From the NCBI RefSeq assembly GCF_042659445.1, contig NZ_JBHSSR010000001.1: a DNA stretch of 64,000 bases. One strand, written 5' to 3'. Each line of letters starts with the position of its first letter. Within the stretch, counting starts at the first letter, position 1. Below, in pieces: positions 17,172 through 25,707 of the stretch. A program made the position numbers and the translations under genes. Origin of the DNA: Macrococcoides epidermidis (lineage in GTDB: Bacteria; Bacillota; Bacilli; Staphylococcales; Staphylococcaceae). The notes beneath the pieces were generated by a model. That model was given only the letters and a program-made list of their open reading frames with translations, ran no database searches and was not told the origin of the DNA.

Positions 17172-17816
17172 CTACCATTCACTTTTATGTAAAATCATTG
17201 GTCCTCCAGAGAACACCCCATATTTCTTATCAATACGTTTCCAACCATTTACTTTACTCATAGTTGGACTTTTAGTTAACTGAACTTGAAATAACTTATA
17301 ACCAGACTTTACTTTTCCTGTTCTGTAGTCAACATCTCTCAAATATTGAAATCGAACGTTTTTATAGTAATCCACCGTTAATTCTAATGAGCCGTCAAAT
17401 GTTCTACCATAATGCATTGTCGTAAGTGGTTTGCCGTAGTATTTTCGAATCGTTGTAGGACTATATTTTTCGCCTTTCATTGCTGAATACGTTAATTGAG
17501 TAATGTATCGTTTATTAATTGGTCGATGTGATGTAAAATGAGCAAAACCACCGCCCATTTTCCCATATATTAATGCTTCAGCGGACTTATAATTTTTTGA
17601 ATTTGTTAAATCATTAATTGTATATCCTTTCTTACCTTTGTAATATCCAATAGATTTCCCTAATTGAAGACCACTTAGAGTAAGCTTACCAGCTTTAGCC
17701 TTACTGATTGTCGACTTGCTTAATAAGTTTAATTTTGTACCCGCTTCTGCATCATGTGTTCCTGTTAATCCTACTAACATCGACCCTGCAAGAATAACTG
17801 TTAACATTTTTTTCAT
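17172..17816 (-). CDS. Secreted single-module paralogue family protein
   Basis: The start at ATG 17816 has GAGGTG eight bases upstream. The signal peptide (MKKMLTVILAGSMLVGLTG) is followed by 'HDAEAGTKLNLLSKSTISKAKAGKLTLSGLQLGKSIGYY', the family N-terminal motif. Later come 'IRKYYGKPLTTMHYG', 'TVDYYKNVRFQYLRDV' and a 'FQVQLTK' strand. It is tandem with two paralogues on the same strand, each with its own leader region, so separate transcription is likely. No enzymatic motif is seen. It is probably extracellular or wall-associated through charge. Confidence 0.8.
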   Translation of the reverse strand: MKKMLTVILAGSMLVGLTGTHDAEAGTKLNLLSKSTISKAKAGKLTLSGLQLGKSIGYYKGKKGYTINDLTNSKNYKSAEALIYGKMGGGFAHFTSHRPINKRYITQLTYSAMKGEKYSPTTIRKYYGKPLTTMHYGRTFDGSLELTVDYYKNVRFQYLRDVDYRTGKVKSGYKLFQVQLTKSPTMSKVNGWKRIDKKYGVFSGGPMILHKSEW

Positions 17817-17920
17817 TGCCATTCACCTCTATGTATTTTGTTTAAGTATTATGTACTTAATAAATTATATATTCATTCTCAGACAAATTTTGTCTTACTG
17901 ACTTAACTTTTTACCACAAA

Positions 17921-17945
17921 AAAAGCCCAGATTTTCATCTGGACT
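17921..17945 (-). terminator. Terminator after the secreted paralogue at 17953
   Basis: A nine-pair stem with a GAAA loop and one G-T pair, followed by seven T on the minus strand. Confidence 0.85.
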
Positions 17946-17952
17946 TCAGTCT

Positions 17953-18564
17953 TTACTTCCATTCACTTTTCTTAATTGCTGGATAGTATTCTTTGGTCTT
18001 AAGTACTTTGCTGAATTTCTTAATCTCAGCAGTTGTTTTAAAGTTATTTAAATGTACACTAATCAGTTTCTTATCAAACTTCGTATATACAAACGTTGCA
18101 AACTTATAATGGTCCTGAACAATATCAATCCCACCCATATTTGATCTGCTCGTAACTGATAGAACGGGTTTCTTATAGACCTTACGGATCGCATTCATAT
18201 TTGTATTATAATAATTTGATAATACAATACGTTTCACCTTACGATTTCCAAAAGAAATATGCTCTTGTAAGTCTGAAAATCCTGTTGCACCAACTGTACT
18301 TACTTCATCTATTAATCTTGTCGGTGGATTTGGTGGTGAATAACCTCCATGAGTAGATTGCATTAATGTATATGCTTTCTTGAAACGATATTCTTTAAGT
18401 TTCTTACCGATTTTAATACCGTTTGGAGCTAACGTACTATGTTTAATCTTATTTACAACCGTCTTTGATGTTAAATTATATTTCGTTGCTGCACTTGCTT
18501 CATTAAAAGAACAACATGACAATAACAACCCAGCAGCAAGTGTCGATACTAAAACTTTTTTCAT
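17953..18564 (-). CDS. Secreted or lipid-anchored single-module paralogue
   Basis: 203 residues. The signal peptide contains LLLSCC, so the protein may be a lipoprotein processed at the first Cys (weak lipobox). Otherwise it is cleaved after 'EASA', as in its paralogues. The family motif follows: 'LTSKTVVNKIKHSTLAPNGIKIGKKLKEY', then 'NAIRKVYKKPVLSVTSR' and 'DHYKFATFVYTKFDKKLISVHLNN'. The invariant Gly of YGKP is replaced by Lys (YKKP). AAAGGGGG precedes the ATG. The function is unknown. Confidence 0.78.
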   Translation of the reverse strand: MKKVLVSTLAAGLLLSCCSFNEASAATKYNLTSKTVVNKIKHSTLAPNGIKIGKKLKEYRFKKAYTLMQSTHGGYSPPNPPTRLIDEVSTVGATGFSDLQEHISFGNRKVKRIVLSNYYNTNMNAIRKVYKKPVLSVTSRSNMGGIDIVQDHYKFATFVYTKFDKKLISVHLNNFKTTAEIKKFSKVLKTKEYYPAIKKSEWK

Positions 18565-18682
18565 CTGTTAACCCCCTTTGTTTATATTATCACTTAACTG
18601 TAATGTAGTATGTAATCCATCTTTTAGCAATCACTTTTGAATGATTATTTTGGGGATATTTATATGCCTCAGATAGTGACTA

Positions 18683-19204
18683 TTATTGCTCCTTTCCATC
18701 TTTAAATCCTTTATATCCTTTGAAGAAGGTATGACCATCTTCATAATAAAATACTCCGCCCCATCTACCGACTCTTATCTTCTTGCATTTAGGTACTTTC
18801 ACCCATGCATTCTCATCACAAGAAAAAGTATATGTATCTTTGTCTGTCGCGACATTTACTTCATATAAATACGAGTCTTTCGGCCGTGTAAAACGTGACA
18901 TAGCAGGTTCAATCGCATAAATTGTCTCTTCACGCGCAATCTTCTTATAATCCGGACTATTAATTGTCTTTACAACCATTTCACCCAGTCTTTTAGAATC
19001 TTCATCAGTCGGACTATACCAATAATTCCACATTTCTTTATAAATCAATATTGTAAGTAATGGCAGTAGTACGATTACCATTAAAGCTGTATAAATCGTT
19101 TGTAACTTTAGTCTTTCTTTAATCAAAAAATGCAGTAACTTGGCGAATACTAAAATGAGCATGCTACATATAAAAATACCTACCATAATTAGAATATATC
19201 CCAT
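18683..19204 (-). CDS. Hypothetical membrane-anchored protein
   Basis: The start at ATG 19204 follows AGGAGGG by six bases; the longer frame begins before that site. The 173-residue product has two membrane segments (about 4-24 and 38-58) and then a cytosolic or extracellular domain of about 110 residues. That domain has 'GEMVVKTINSPDYKKIA', 'YEVNVATDKDTYTFSCDENAWVKVP' and 'VFYYEDGHTFFKGYKG'. Two Cys sit near residues 134 and 145. I do not recognise a family. It is flanked by secreted paralogues but does not share their motif. Confidence 0.6.
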   Translation of the reverse strand: MGYILIMVGIFICSMLILVFAKLLHFLIKERLKLQTIYTALMVIVLLPLLTILIYKEMWNYWYSPTDEDSKRLGEMVVKTINSPDYKKIAREETIYAIEPAMSRFTRPKDSYLYEVNVATDKDTYTFSCDENAWVKVPKCKKIRVGRWGGVFYYEDGHTFFKGYKGFKDGKEQ

Positions 19205-19304
19205 AATATCCCTCCTAATCATACGCTCATCATATCATGATCCTTGTGATAAATATTAGATCTGTAAGATTATTAAGATAAATTTAAGGTTATAGAAAAA
19301 TTCA

Positions 19305-19342
19305 ATAAAAAAAGAGATGATTCAATCTCCTATCATCTCTTT
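19305..19342 (-). terminator. Terminator of the lipoprotein gene at 19359
   Basis: A ten-pair stem (19311-19320 with 19333-19342) with a 12-base loop and a long T-run on the minus strand. Confidence 0.82.
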
Positions 19343-19358
19343 CACTAACATATTTAAG

Positions 19359-19925
19359 TTAACCTTGTGATGGATCAACACCGTATTCCTGAAGCCATGC
19401 TTTATTCATAATTTCAGTTGCCTCTTGTAATCGTTGTTGATATTCAGTTTCAGTAATTAAACCTGATTCTAAATCTGTCATTGCCTGTCTTTCAATTGCC
19501 CCTTTCTTATTCCCTGCTTCAATGATTGCTGGTGTTCTACAAGCTTCAGGAATACCACCACGAATACCTTTACAGAAATCGATTCTTTGTTGTTCCGTCG
19601 GTTGATTATTTTGCGATTGCTCTATTGTTGCAGGTTGTTGAGTAACAACTTCCTGGGTTGCCTGTTCGGTTGTTACGATATTTTGTTCTATTGATTGGGA
19701 TTCAGTGGATGGTGTTTGAATAGATTCTTCAGTAGAACTTTTTTCTCTATTAACTTTCTTCTTGTTTTGTTCAATTTTTTCTTTTGCTTGCTCTGCCTTA
19801 CTTTTTTCATCTTTCTTTTGAGACATTTCTTTTTTAGGTGAATCTGCTTGTTTAGTTTCCTCTTGATTACCGCATCCTGTTAATAATACTGTAAGTGTAA
19901 CAAAAATAGATAAATATTTTTTCAT
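19359..19925 (-). CDS. Lipoprotein with charged, Thr/Gln-rich linker and SHOCT-like tail
   Basis: 188 residues. The lipoprotein signal ends VLLTGC. A lysine/glutamate-rich segment (about 25-60) and a Thr/Gln/Ser linker (about 60-115) lead to a small C-terminal domain with a Cys pair ('DFCKGIRGGIPEACRTP') and a short helix motif 'ESGLITETEYQQRLQEAT' resembling SHOCT. The architecture (lipobox, charged part, TTE-type linker, small domain) matches the lipoproteins at 21338, 36912 and 46534. This one lacks their 'IIYSN.Y' motif. It is extracellular and membrane-anchored; function unknown. Confidence 0.75.
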   Translation of the reverse strand: MKKYLSIFVTLTVLLTGCGNQEETKQADSPKKEMSQKKDEKSKAEQAKEKIEQNKKKVNREKSSTEESIQTPSTESQSIEQNIVTTEQATQEVVTQQPATIEQSQNNQPTEQQRIDFCKGIRGGIPEACRTPAIIEAGNKKGAIERQAMTDLESGLITETEYQQRLQEATEIMNKAWLQEYGVDPSQG

Positions 19926-20076
19926 CTAAACATCTCCAATACACAAAATTTTATTCAATTTAATTTTAACATATTATAGTCAATTAAACAGTATTATAAT
20001 AATTCTACCAATGAGTAATAAATTGTTGTTTCTCAATAGATATCGTATTTATCATATTGTCGTATCTTAACTCAAA

Positions 20077-20106
20077 AAACAGAAGTCCTAATTGGAACTT
20101 CTGTTT
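20077..20106 (-). terminator. Terminator-like hairpin downstream of galM
   Basis: Stem arms 20079-20088 and 20094-20104 with one bulge, followed on the minus strand by TTTTTTGAG. It lies about 85 bases after the epimerase stop. Confidence 0.7.
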
Positions 20107-20188
20107 AAATTATCAATTGAAAATCTCTTATAACTAGACCTCAGTTATATAATAAGTCATCTCATATTTCAGAATCTTGCTCTGTATA

Positions 20189-21157
20189 TTAAAATCCCGA
20201 AAACTTATAAATCGTTTTATATTCTAGCTTACCATCAATTAAAGGTGGATGATTTGAATTTACACTATTCGGCTCAAATTGTGTTTCTAAACACACACCA
20301 GCATGTTTGTTATAAACCGTACCATTCTTGCCATGTACATCATCCAGACCATTTCCCGTATAAAGCTGGATACATGGACTATTTGTATAAACATCCATTT
20401 GTATTCCAGTAACATCACCAATAAGCGTTGCAGCTTTCTGATGAATATCACTACTATTTAAAATAAAGTTATCATCATATTCATCCGACTTATCTTCTGA
20501 AATCATTCTTAAATTAGTAAAGTCCATGTTCGTATCCGTCACTTCTAACTGTTTACCAGTTGGAATACTTTCATCATTTAATTCACTGTATTTATCACTA
20601 TTCAGCCATAACTTGTGATGTAGAACGTCGCCACTATCATGCCCATTTAAATTAAAATAACTATGGTTCGTCGGATTAAATACAGTTAATCTGTCACTTT
20701 GACCTTTATAAGTCACTTCTAACGCATTATCGTCAATAAGTGCGTATGTTACTTCCATCTTTAATTTCCCAGGAAATCCTTGATCTAAGTGAGGACTAAG
20801 TAATGAAAAAGTGATGCTATGTTCATTATGAGATACAACGTCCCATATTCTAGTATGAAACCCGCTGGAACCACTATGAAGATTATTATCACCTTCATTT
20901 GATTCTAATTGATACTTGTGTCCTTCTAAAATAAACTCACTCTCTTCTATTCTGTTGGCATTACGACCAATTACAGCACCAAAATAAGTTGAATCATTTT
21001 CGAAGTAATCCTGCTCTTTATCAAATCCAAGAACAATATCTATTTCTTTTTTATTATATTGAACTAAAATTCTTTTCATAATTGCGCCGAGATTTGTTAA
21101 TTCAATTGTTATATTGTCACTGGAAATTGTATAGGTTTTGTATTCTTTATTGTTCAA
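20189..21157 (-). CDS. galM: Aldose 1-epimerase (mutarotase)
   Basis: About 322 residues, normal for GalM. Family signatures are 'YFGAVIGRNANRIEES', 'NNLHSGSSGFHTRIW' (catalytic-site His region), 'NPTNHSYFNLNGHDSGD' (catalytic His) and 'GVCLETQFEPNSVN' with the catalytic Glu. It interconverts alpha and beta anomers of aldohexoses in the cytosol. The TTG at 21157 lies eight bases after AAGGTG; the GTG at 21166 overlaps that site, so the TTG is preferred. It stands alone, without other galactose genes in the window. Confidence 0.88.
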   Translation of the reverse strand: MNNKEYKTYTISSDNITIELTNLGAIMKRILVQYNKKEIDIVLGFDKEQDYFENDSTYFGAVIGRNANRIEESEFILEGHKYQLESNEGDNNLHSGSSGFHTRIWDVVSHNEHSITFSLLSPHLDQGFPGKLKMEVTYALIDDNALEVTYKGQSDRLTVFNPTNHSYFNLNGHDSGDVLHHKLWLNSDKYSELNDESIPTGKQLEVTDTNMDFTNLRMISEDKSDEYDDNFILNSSDIHQKAATLIGDVTGIQMDVYTNSPCIQLYTGNGLDDVHGKNGTVYNKHAGVCLETQFEPNSVNSNHPPLIDGKLEYKTIYKFSGF

Positions 21158-21337
21158 TGTGGTCACACCTTAATTTTAATATTTTAATATGCTAATATAA
21201 GATAAATATTATTATTTTATCGTTTACCCTTTTGGGAGGCTCATAAGTAAGTTTTAACAATAAAAAGTATGCCATCAGCTATCAGTTTAAGTTGTTGAAA
21301 ACACTATTAATTATGAATGAGGAGAAGAGAACAGTAT

Positions 21338-21904
21338 ATGCGAAAAATACTATTACCTACACTTACACTTACTATTTTGTTATCTGGATGTAGTTCTGAT
21401 AAAGAAAAAGAGCATAATAAAGATTCAAAGGGAAATATTAATATATCTGAAAAGAAAATTACTAAGAAAAAAGAAACGACTGAAAAGTCTACAACAGAAA
21501 AACCAACGACTGAATCATCTACTACAGAAATTACAACGAGCGAAATTGTTACTACAGAAGCCATTAGTACTGAAGGAACATCTACAGAAATACAATCCAC
21601 TCAAACTGCTAAAATAGATGTTAATAATGTTCAATCACAGCAACAATTAGAAGCAATTATTTACAGTAATAATTATAGTGAAAGAGAAAAGACTTTAGCT
21701 TACCAATCAGCTGTTGATAAAGGATTAATTCCTATGGCACCAGCGACCGAATTATATGCTGCTGAGCGTTACAGAGATTCTGTGAACATGCAAAATGGCA
21801 TGTCTGAAAAGGATATTATGAGACAAAAGTATGAATCCTGGATTGAAGCTGGAATCTTCACTGAAGAACAAATGGAAGAGGAACTCGCTAAGTTTGATTA
21901 TTAA
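21338..21904 (+). CDS. Lipoprotein with TTE-repeat linker and IIYSNNY-type C-terminal motif
   Basis: The ATG at 21338 gives a compact lipoprotein signal ending LLSGC; AGGAG lies 13 bases upstream, and an earlier ATG overlaps it. Residues about 50-90 form a repetitive Thr-Thr-Glu linker. The C-terminal part has 'LEAIIYSNNYSEREKTLAYQ' followed by 'SAVDKGLIPMAPATELYAAER'. This block is shared with the lipoproteins at 36912 and 46534. The tail 'SWIEAGIFTEEQMEEELAKF' resembles SHOCT. It is membrane-anchored outside the cell; function unknown. Confidence 0.78.
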   Translation: MRKILLPTLTLTILLSGCSSDKEKEHNKDSKGNINISEKKITKKKETTEKSTTEKPTTESSTTEITTSEIVTTEAISTEGTSTEIQSTQTAKIDVNNVQSQQQLEAIIYSNNYSEREKTLAYQSAVDKGLIPMAPATELYAAERYRDSVNMQNGMSEKDIMRQKYESWIEAGIFTEEQMEEELAKFDY

Positions 21905-21922
21905 TACAAATAATAATAAACA

Positions 21923-21953
21923 AAACACCCTCCAATCTGATTGAAGGGTGTTT
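21923..21953 (+). terminator. Terminator of the TTE lipoprotein gene
   Basis: Nine-bp arms 21923-21931 and 21945-21953 with an internal loop, then a short T-run. Confidence 0.8.
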
Positions 21954-21984
21954 ATCTATATTATGGCATAATTATATAATTAAT

Positions 21985-22080
21985 GTATCCTCCACTCCAG
22001 GGCGGCTACGATTACACGTAGCTTATGGTCGCAATCATACGAATGCGGGTCACGCTTGCTGAAGAATTACGAGTGATAGA
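21985..22080. other. Locally GC-richer, structured intergenic segment
   Basis: About 95 bases clearly richer in G and C than the flanks. It contains a perfect hairpin GCTACG-ATTACA-CGTAGC near 22005-22022 and no convincing reading frame; the longest minus-strand frame is about 20 codons. It may be a small RNA or a relic of another element. I could not assign it. Confidence 0.3.
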
Positions 22081-22125
22081 AATATTATAGCATATTTTAT
22101 TACGTTAATTTTCTATAACAATCAA

Positions 22126-22357
22126 TTAAAACGGTAGATCTTCATCCATCTCTCCCTCTAAGTCACGTAAAAATTTTGAAATAAATGATTATTAGCATAT
22201 TTTTCCTGAATTAAATCATATTTTAATGACACATCAACGTATTCTTCAACTTCACCGAAAGACATTGCAAGATTTACAAGCAACATTTCAATATTCTCTA
22301 ATCGTTTTTCAATACGCTCCTGATTTTCTAAAATTTGATTCAACTTTTTTCAGTCAT
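22126..22357 (-). pseudogene. Frameshifted small coiled-coil protein gene
   Basis: An ATG at 22357 with GAGGTG upstream reads MTEKS then a stop. Adding one A to the six-A run would continue into an open frame of 61 codons beginning 'LNQILENQERIEKRLENIEM', a short coiled coil. That frame stops at 22158. A second shift near 22175 would lead into 'FISKFLRDLEGEMDEDLPF' and a stop at 22126. Both shifts sit in A/T runs, which suggests decay, although sequencing error cannot be excluded. The restored product would be about 77 residues with an acidic DEDLPF end resembling the tip of single-stranded DNA-binding protein. The family is not recognised. Confidence 0.5.
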
Positions 22358-22533
22358 ATGAACACCTCATTTATCACTTATATCTATAAATATAAATTGT
22401 TTTCAAGAAATTAAACATAATTTTACTAGCATACTCAAATAGATAAATAATTCCATAATGTAAAAAAATGTATTATAATAAAATAGAAATAACATTATAG
22501 GGTTTAAAAAACGCCAGAAAAGAGGGATTTATA

Positions 22534-23106
22534 ATGAAGAAAGCGATATTAAGTTTAGGGATTGCAACAACTTTACTGATGACTATGAACGGTGTGCAAA
22601 CCGTTGATGCTAAGACAACAACTGCTAAATCAGTTAAGCCTTATTACAAATGGAACGGTTACACTGGAGATAGCTATCAATTTGTAACAGATAAACATTT
22701 CATTAATGCTGTGAAACAAAGTAATGTAACAATTAATGGATGGAAAGTAACAACACAGCTCGGGAAAACAAACCTAAAACCAGTAATTAAGGCGTATCAT
22801 GATTTTAAGTATAAGAAAAAGTTTGATAAGAAATATTTAGTGAAAAAACACGATACTGTTGCATTTAAAAAAGACGGAAAAATTATCGGCATATATTTAC
22901 CAGTTAAAAAAGGTAAAATTTCAATACAGACAATTGAGAAAGCATACCTTGGTCAGGTAGCTACAAAAACTCAATCAGACGACTCACAAATTACAGGCTT
23001 AGCTGTGCCTACAAAGTACGGCGAAATATCATTCTCTTTCGATCAAAAAGGTAAAGTGACGGATATCTTCCTCTTTGCTAGTAACAGTGATAAAGTAGAT
23101 TATTAA
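22534..23106 (+). CDS. Secreted protein, divergent member of the module family
   Basis: 190 residues with a Sec signal peptide (MKKAILSLGIATTLLMTMNG) and likely cleavage after 'VDA'. An AAGAGGGA site precedes the ATG. The mature part is lysine and tyrosine rich and has 'HFINAVKQSNVTINGWKVTTQLGK', which resembles the start motif of the family ('...aik.g....G.k.g...'). It also has a 'VAFKKDGKIIGIYLPVKKGK' hairpin and 'TIEKAYLGQVATKTQ' in the place of the YGKP region. Membership is tentative. The neighbouring paralogues are on the opposite strand. Confidence 0.65.
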   Translation: MKKAILSLGIATTLLMTMNGVQTVDAKTTTAKSVKPYYKWNGYTGDSYQFVTDKHFINAVKQSNVTINGWKVTTQLGKTNLKPVIKAYHDFKYKKKFDKKYLVKKHDTVAFKKDGKIIGIYLPVKKGKISIQTIEKAYLGQVATKTQSDDSQITGLAVPTKYGEISFSFDQKGKVTDIFLFASNSDKVDY

Positions 23107-23191
23107 ATAGATTCAGCGAAAAACCATTAATTCTTCTCCTCTCGTATAACCAATAGAAAGGCTTGTGTACGAGTGGATTATATTTTATAAA

Positions 23192-23238
23192 AAACGCTGC
23201 AAGTGGGGTGAGTATATCTACCCGAACTTGCAGCGTTT
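23192..23238. terminator. Large bidirectional terminator hairpin
   Basis: Arms aaacgctgcaagt / acttgcagcgttt (about 23193-23205 with 23225-23238) with a nested gggt/accc inner stem. A- and T-runs flank both sides. It lies between the convergent genes at 22534 and 23309. Confidence 0.85.
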
Positions 23239-23308
23239 CTTGTTTTTAAATGCTCAATGAATCAGGATTTATTTGGTATACTTTAATATTTATCAGCTAT
23301 ATATTGAT

Positions 23309-23881
23309 CTACTTAACGGCATTTGTATTATTTAAATACGGTCTATACTCCTTATAAATTTTTGCCCATTTTTTCGTTACATCTTTGTTTGGGTTATTTA
23401 ATATATGAATCTCAACCAATTTATAAGATTTCCACTCAATATTCCTAAAATATACCAATGCATAATTTTTGTAAAATTCTGCATATGCGTATCCATCATC
23501 AGCTTTTAAATTTTTGACTGTTAGTAATGGTTTTCCATAGTATTTTCTTATACTGTTCTTAGAAGAATTTTTCCATACTTGGTTTCTAATAACTGAAATC
23601 TTTTTGCTATTTAATGGTTTATTCATTTGAAAATATGCATAAGCTTGACTACCTTCTGTTGAGATAATTCCAGCTTCTTTATTGATAAAATAATTTTTCT
23701 TTCCATCATAAGCACTAAATTTTTGACCTATTTTCATACCATTTGGTGCAAATGTACCAGCTTTTACTTTTGAAGAAACAGATTTACTAAACCAATTAAT
23801 CTCAGCTGCTTTAACTTCTTGTACTGAAATTCCACTAACTACAAATGAACTTAGTACAAACGTAGTAATCAATTTTTTCAT
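23309..23881 (-). CDS. Secreted single-module paralogue family protein
   Basis: The ATG at 23881 is chosen (AAAGGGG seven bases upstream); the frame is open 11 codons further. The signal peptide is MKKLITTFVLSSFVVSGISV. The mature protein carries 'WFSKSVSSKVKAGTFAPNGM' and 'KIGQKFSAY', then 'SIRKYYGKPLLTVKNL', 'AEFYKNYALVYFRNI' and 'VEIHILNNP', all in the order seen in the family. There is no Cys in the mature part. It is very similar in plan to the proteins at 17172 and 17953. Function unknown; extracellular. Confidence 0.8.
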   Translation of the reverse strand: MKKLITTFVLSSFVVSGISVQEVKAAEINWFSKSVSSKVKAGTFAPNGMKIGQKFSAYDGKKNYFINKEAGIISTEGSQAYAYFQMNKPLNSKKISVIRNQVWKNSSKNSIRKYYGKPLLTVKNLKADDGYAYAEFYKNYALVYFRNIEWKSYKLVEIHILNNPNKDVTKKWAKIYKEYRPYLNNTNAVK

Positions 23882-23967
23882 ATCAAGTCCCCTTTTAATA
23901 TTATTCATTAACAACTATAATATAGTGTATAATCCATCATTTAGCAATTGATAAAAAGATTAACCAA

Positions 23968-24000
23968 CAAAAAATTCCAGAACTTAATCTGGAATTTTTT
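23968..24000 (-). terminator. Terminator of the ketone-body operon
   Basis: A palindromic stem aaaattccaga / tctggaatttt with a six-base loop and a T-run on the minus strand, directly after the stop of the last operon gene at 24001. Confidence 0.9.
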
Positions 24001-24918
24001 TCATTTATTCTTAGTAATCAATATTTCAATCATTTGTTTCTCACGGTCTTTTTCTGCATTAACTAAATCAACTTTAGAATAATCATAAAATCCTTTGCCT
24101 GTCTTTGTTCCTAATTCATTAAGCTTATTTTTCTCTATGAGCTTTTCTGGCGTATCTTGTCTGTTACTTAGGTCGGGGAATAAATTTGAAACGACTTTAT
24201 CCCAAGTATCTAAACCACCGAAATCTGCAATTTCAAACGGTCCGTTTAATGCCCATCTTAACCCCGGACCAAATTTAACGGCTTTATCAATGTCTTCAAA
24301 TGAGGCAATATTATTTTCTACCAGATTAAATGCTTCTCTTAGTAGTGCTGCTTGTAATCTATTTACTACAAATCCATCGATATCCTGATTTAAAAGAATA
24401 ACTTCTTTCCCGCTTTTCTCTAATAATGTTTTTACAAAACTAATATCTTGTTCTGTCATTGAATTTGTCACAACTTCTACTAATGGTACAAGATGTGCTG
24501 GATTGAAGTAATGCGTAATACATATTTTATCTTTATAATGATAGAGTTTTTGCAATTTCTCTAGACTAAATGTAGATGTGTTAGAAGCTACGATAATATC
24601 TTCTGTCAACAGATCACTCAATTTACTATACAATGCTTCCTTAATTTTTAATACTTCAGGAACCGCTTCAATAATAAATTCACTTTCTTTAACAGCTTCT
24701 TCAAGATTATCTACAAAATCGATATGACTCATAATCTTTGTTTCGTCATCTACTAAATTGTATTCTTTTTGTATTTCTAAATGTTCTAGTATCTTCTTTT
24801 GAGCAAGCTCTAAACTTTCGTTTGTTACATCATATAAATTCACATCAATATTCGCTAGTGCAAAGGACAATGCTATCGTTCTACCCATTATCCCTGCACC
24901 TAATATTGTGACTGTCAT
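24001..24918 (-). CDS. 3-hydroxyacyl-CoA dehydrogenase (hydroxybutyryl-CoA type)
   Basis: 305 residues, close to short-chain 3-hydroxybutyryl-CoA dehydrogenases. The NAD-binding motif is ILGAGIMGRTIA (residues about 4-15). The 'EAVPEVLKIKEALYSKL' segment, 'ASNTSTFSLEKL', and catalytic His in 'ITHYFNPAHLVPLVEVV' (with Glu) are intact. The C-terminal helical dimer domain contains 'NGPFEIADFGGLDTWDKV'. It oxidises (S)-3-hydroxybutyryl-CoA to acetoacetyl-CoA, feeding the thiolase of this operon. It is the last gene, 15 bp after bdhA. Confidence 0.87.
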   Translation of the reverse strand: MTVTILGAGIMGRTIALSFALANIDVNLYDVTNESLELAQKKILEHLEIQKEYNLVDDETKIMSHIDFVDNLEEAVKESEFIIEAVPEVLKIKEALYSKLSDLLTEDIIVASNTSTFSLEKLQKLYHYKDKICITHYFNPAHLVPLVEVVTNSMTEQDISFVKTLLEKSGKEVILLNQDIDGFVVNRLQAALLREAFNLVENNIASFEDIDKAVKFGPGLRWALNGPFEIADFGGLDTWDKVVSNLFPDLSNRQDTPEKLIEKNKLNELGTKTGKGFYDYSKVDLVNAEKDREKQMIEILITKNK

Positions 24919-24933
24919 TTAATCACCTCATTA

Positions 24934-25695
24934 TTATTGCACTGTATAACCGCCGTCTATGATTATACTTTGCCCTGTTACTGCTGTCGTTGTTTCTTTA
25001 CTTAGGAAAATACAATAATCACAAATCTCCTTTATATCAATTAATTTCTTTTGAGGTACTAACGGGAAGATCACTTCATCTAAAACTTGTTCTACTGAGA
25101 CATTTCTCGTCTTCGCGAGATCTTCCATTTGCCCTCTTACTAATGGTGTATCAATGTATCCTGGGCAAATTGCATTTACAGTGATACCATTTGTCGCTAA
25201 TTCTAAAGCTGCGACTTTTGTTAAACCGATCAGTCCATGCTTAGCTGAATTATAAGCACTTTTTCCGCTAAATCCGATAACACCATTTATTGAACTCATA
25301 TTTAATATTCTGCCATAGTTCTGTTTCTTCATGATAGGTGAAACGTATTTTATAAATTTAAATGGTGCAACGAGCATAATATTGATCATCATTTCAAACT
25401 TCTCACTCGGGAAGTCTTCTATCATGCTCACATGCTGTAATCCTGCATTATTGATTAATACATCGATTGAATCAAAGTGAGACAAAGTTGAATCCACAAC
25501 ATTTTTTATGTCCTCTTCTTTCGTGACATCACATTTGATTGTTAATACTTGATCTTGATTAAAGTTTGCTGATTCACTTTTAAGTTTTTCTTCATTAATG
25601 TCCACCATTACTACATTATAACCTTCGTTAATATAAGCTTTCGTTAATTCCAAACCTATACCTGAAGCAGCACCTGTAATTATTGCAGTCTGCAT
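24934..25695 (-). CDS. bdhA: D-3-hydroxybutyrate dehydrogenase (SDR family)
   Basis: 253 residues with the SDR cofactor motif TGAASGIG, NNAG, catalytic Ser in 'ILNMSSINGVIG', and Tyr-X3-Lys in 'SAYNSAKHGLIG'. Two features mark BDH within the SDRs: 'NAGLQHVSMIEDFP' (the Gln that binds the carboxylate) and 'CPGYIDTPLVRGQ'. It converts D-3-hydroxybutyrate to acetoacetate with NAD in the cytosol. The operon supplies the CoA-transferase and thiolase for the next steps. A strong GGAGGAGG site precedes the ATG. Confidence 0.9.
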   Translation of the reverse strand: MQTAIITGAASGIGLELTKAYINEGYNVVMVDINEEKLKSESANFNQDQVLTIKCDVTKEEDIKNVVDSTLSHFDSIDVLINNAGLQHVSMIEDFPSEKFEMMINIMLVAPFKFIKYVSPIMKKQNYGRILNMSSINGVIGFSGKSAYNSAKHGLIGLTKVAALELATNGITVNAICPGYIDTPLVRGQMEDLAKTRNVSVEQVLDEVIFPLVPQKKLIDIKEICDYCIFLSKETTTAVTGQSIIIDGGYTVQ

Positions 25696-25707
25696 TTTTT
25701 CCTCCTC

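Noticed and set aside
21985..22080. tRNA gene in the GC-richer segment
   Set aside because: No cloverleaf, no T-loop GTTCRA and no CCA-type end could be found on either strand.
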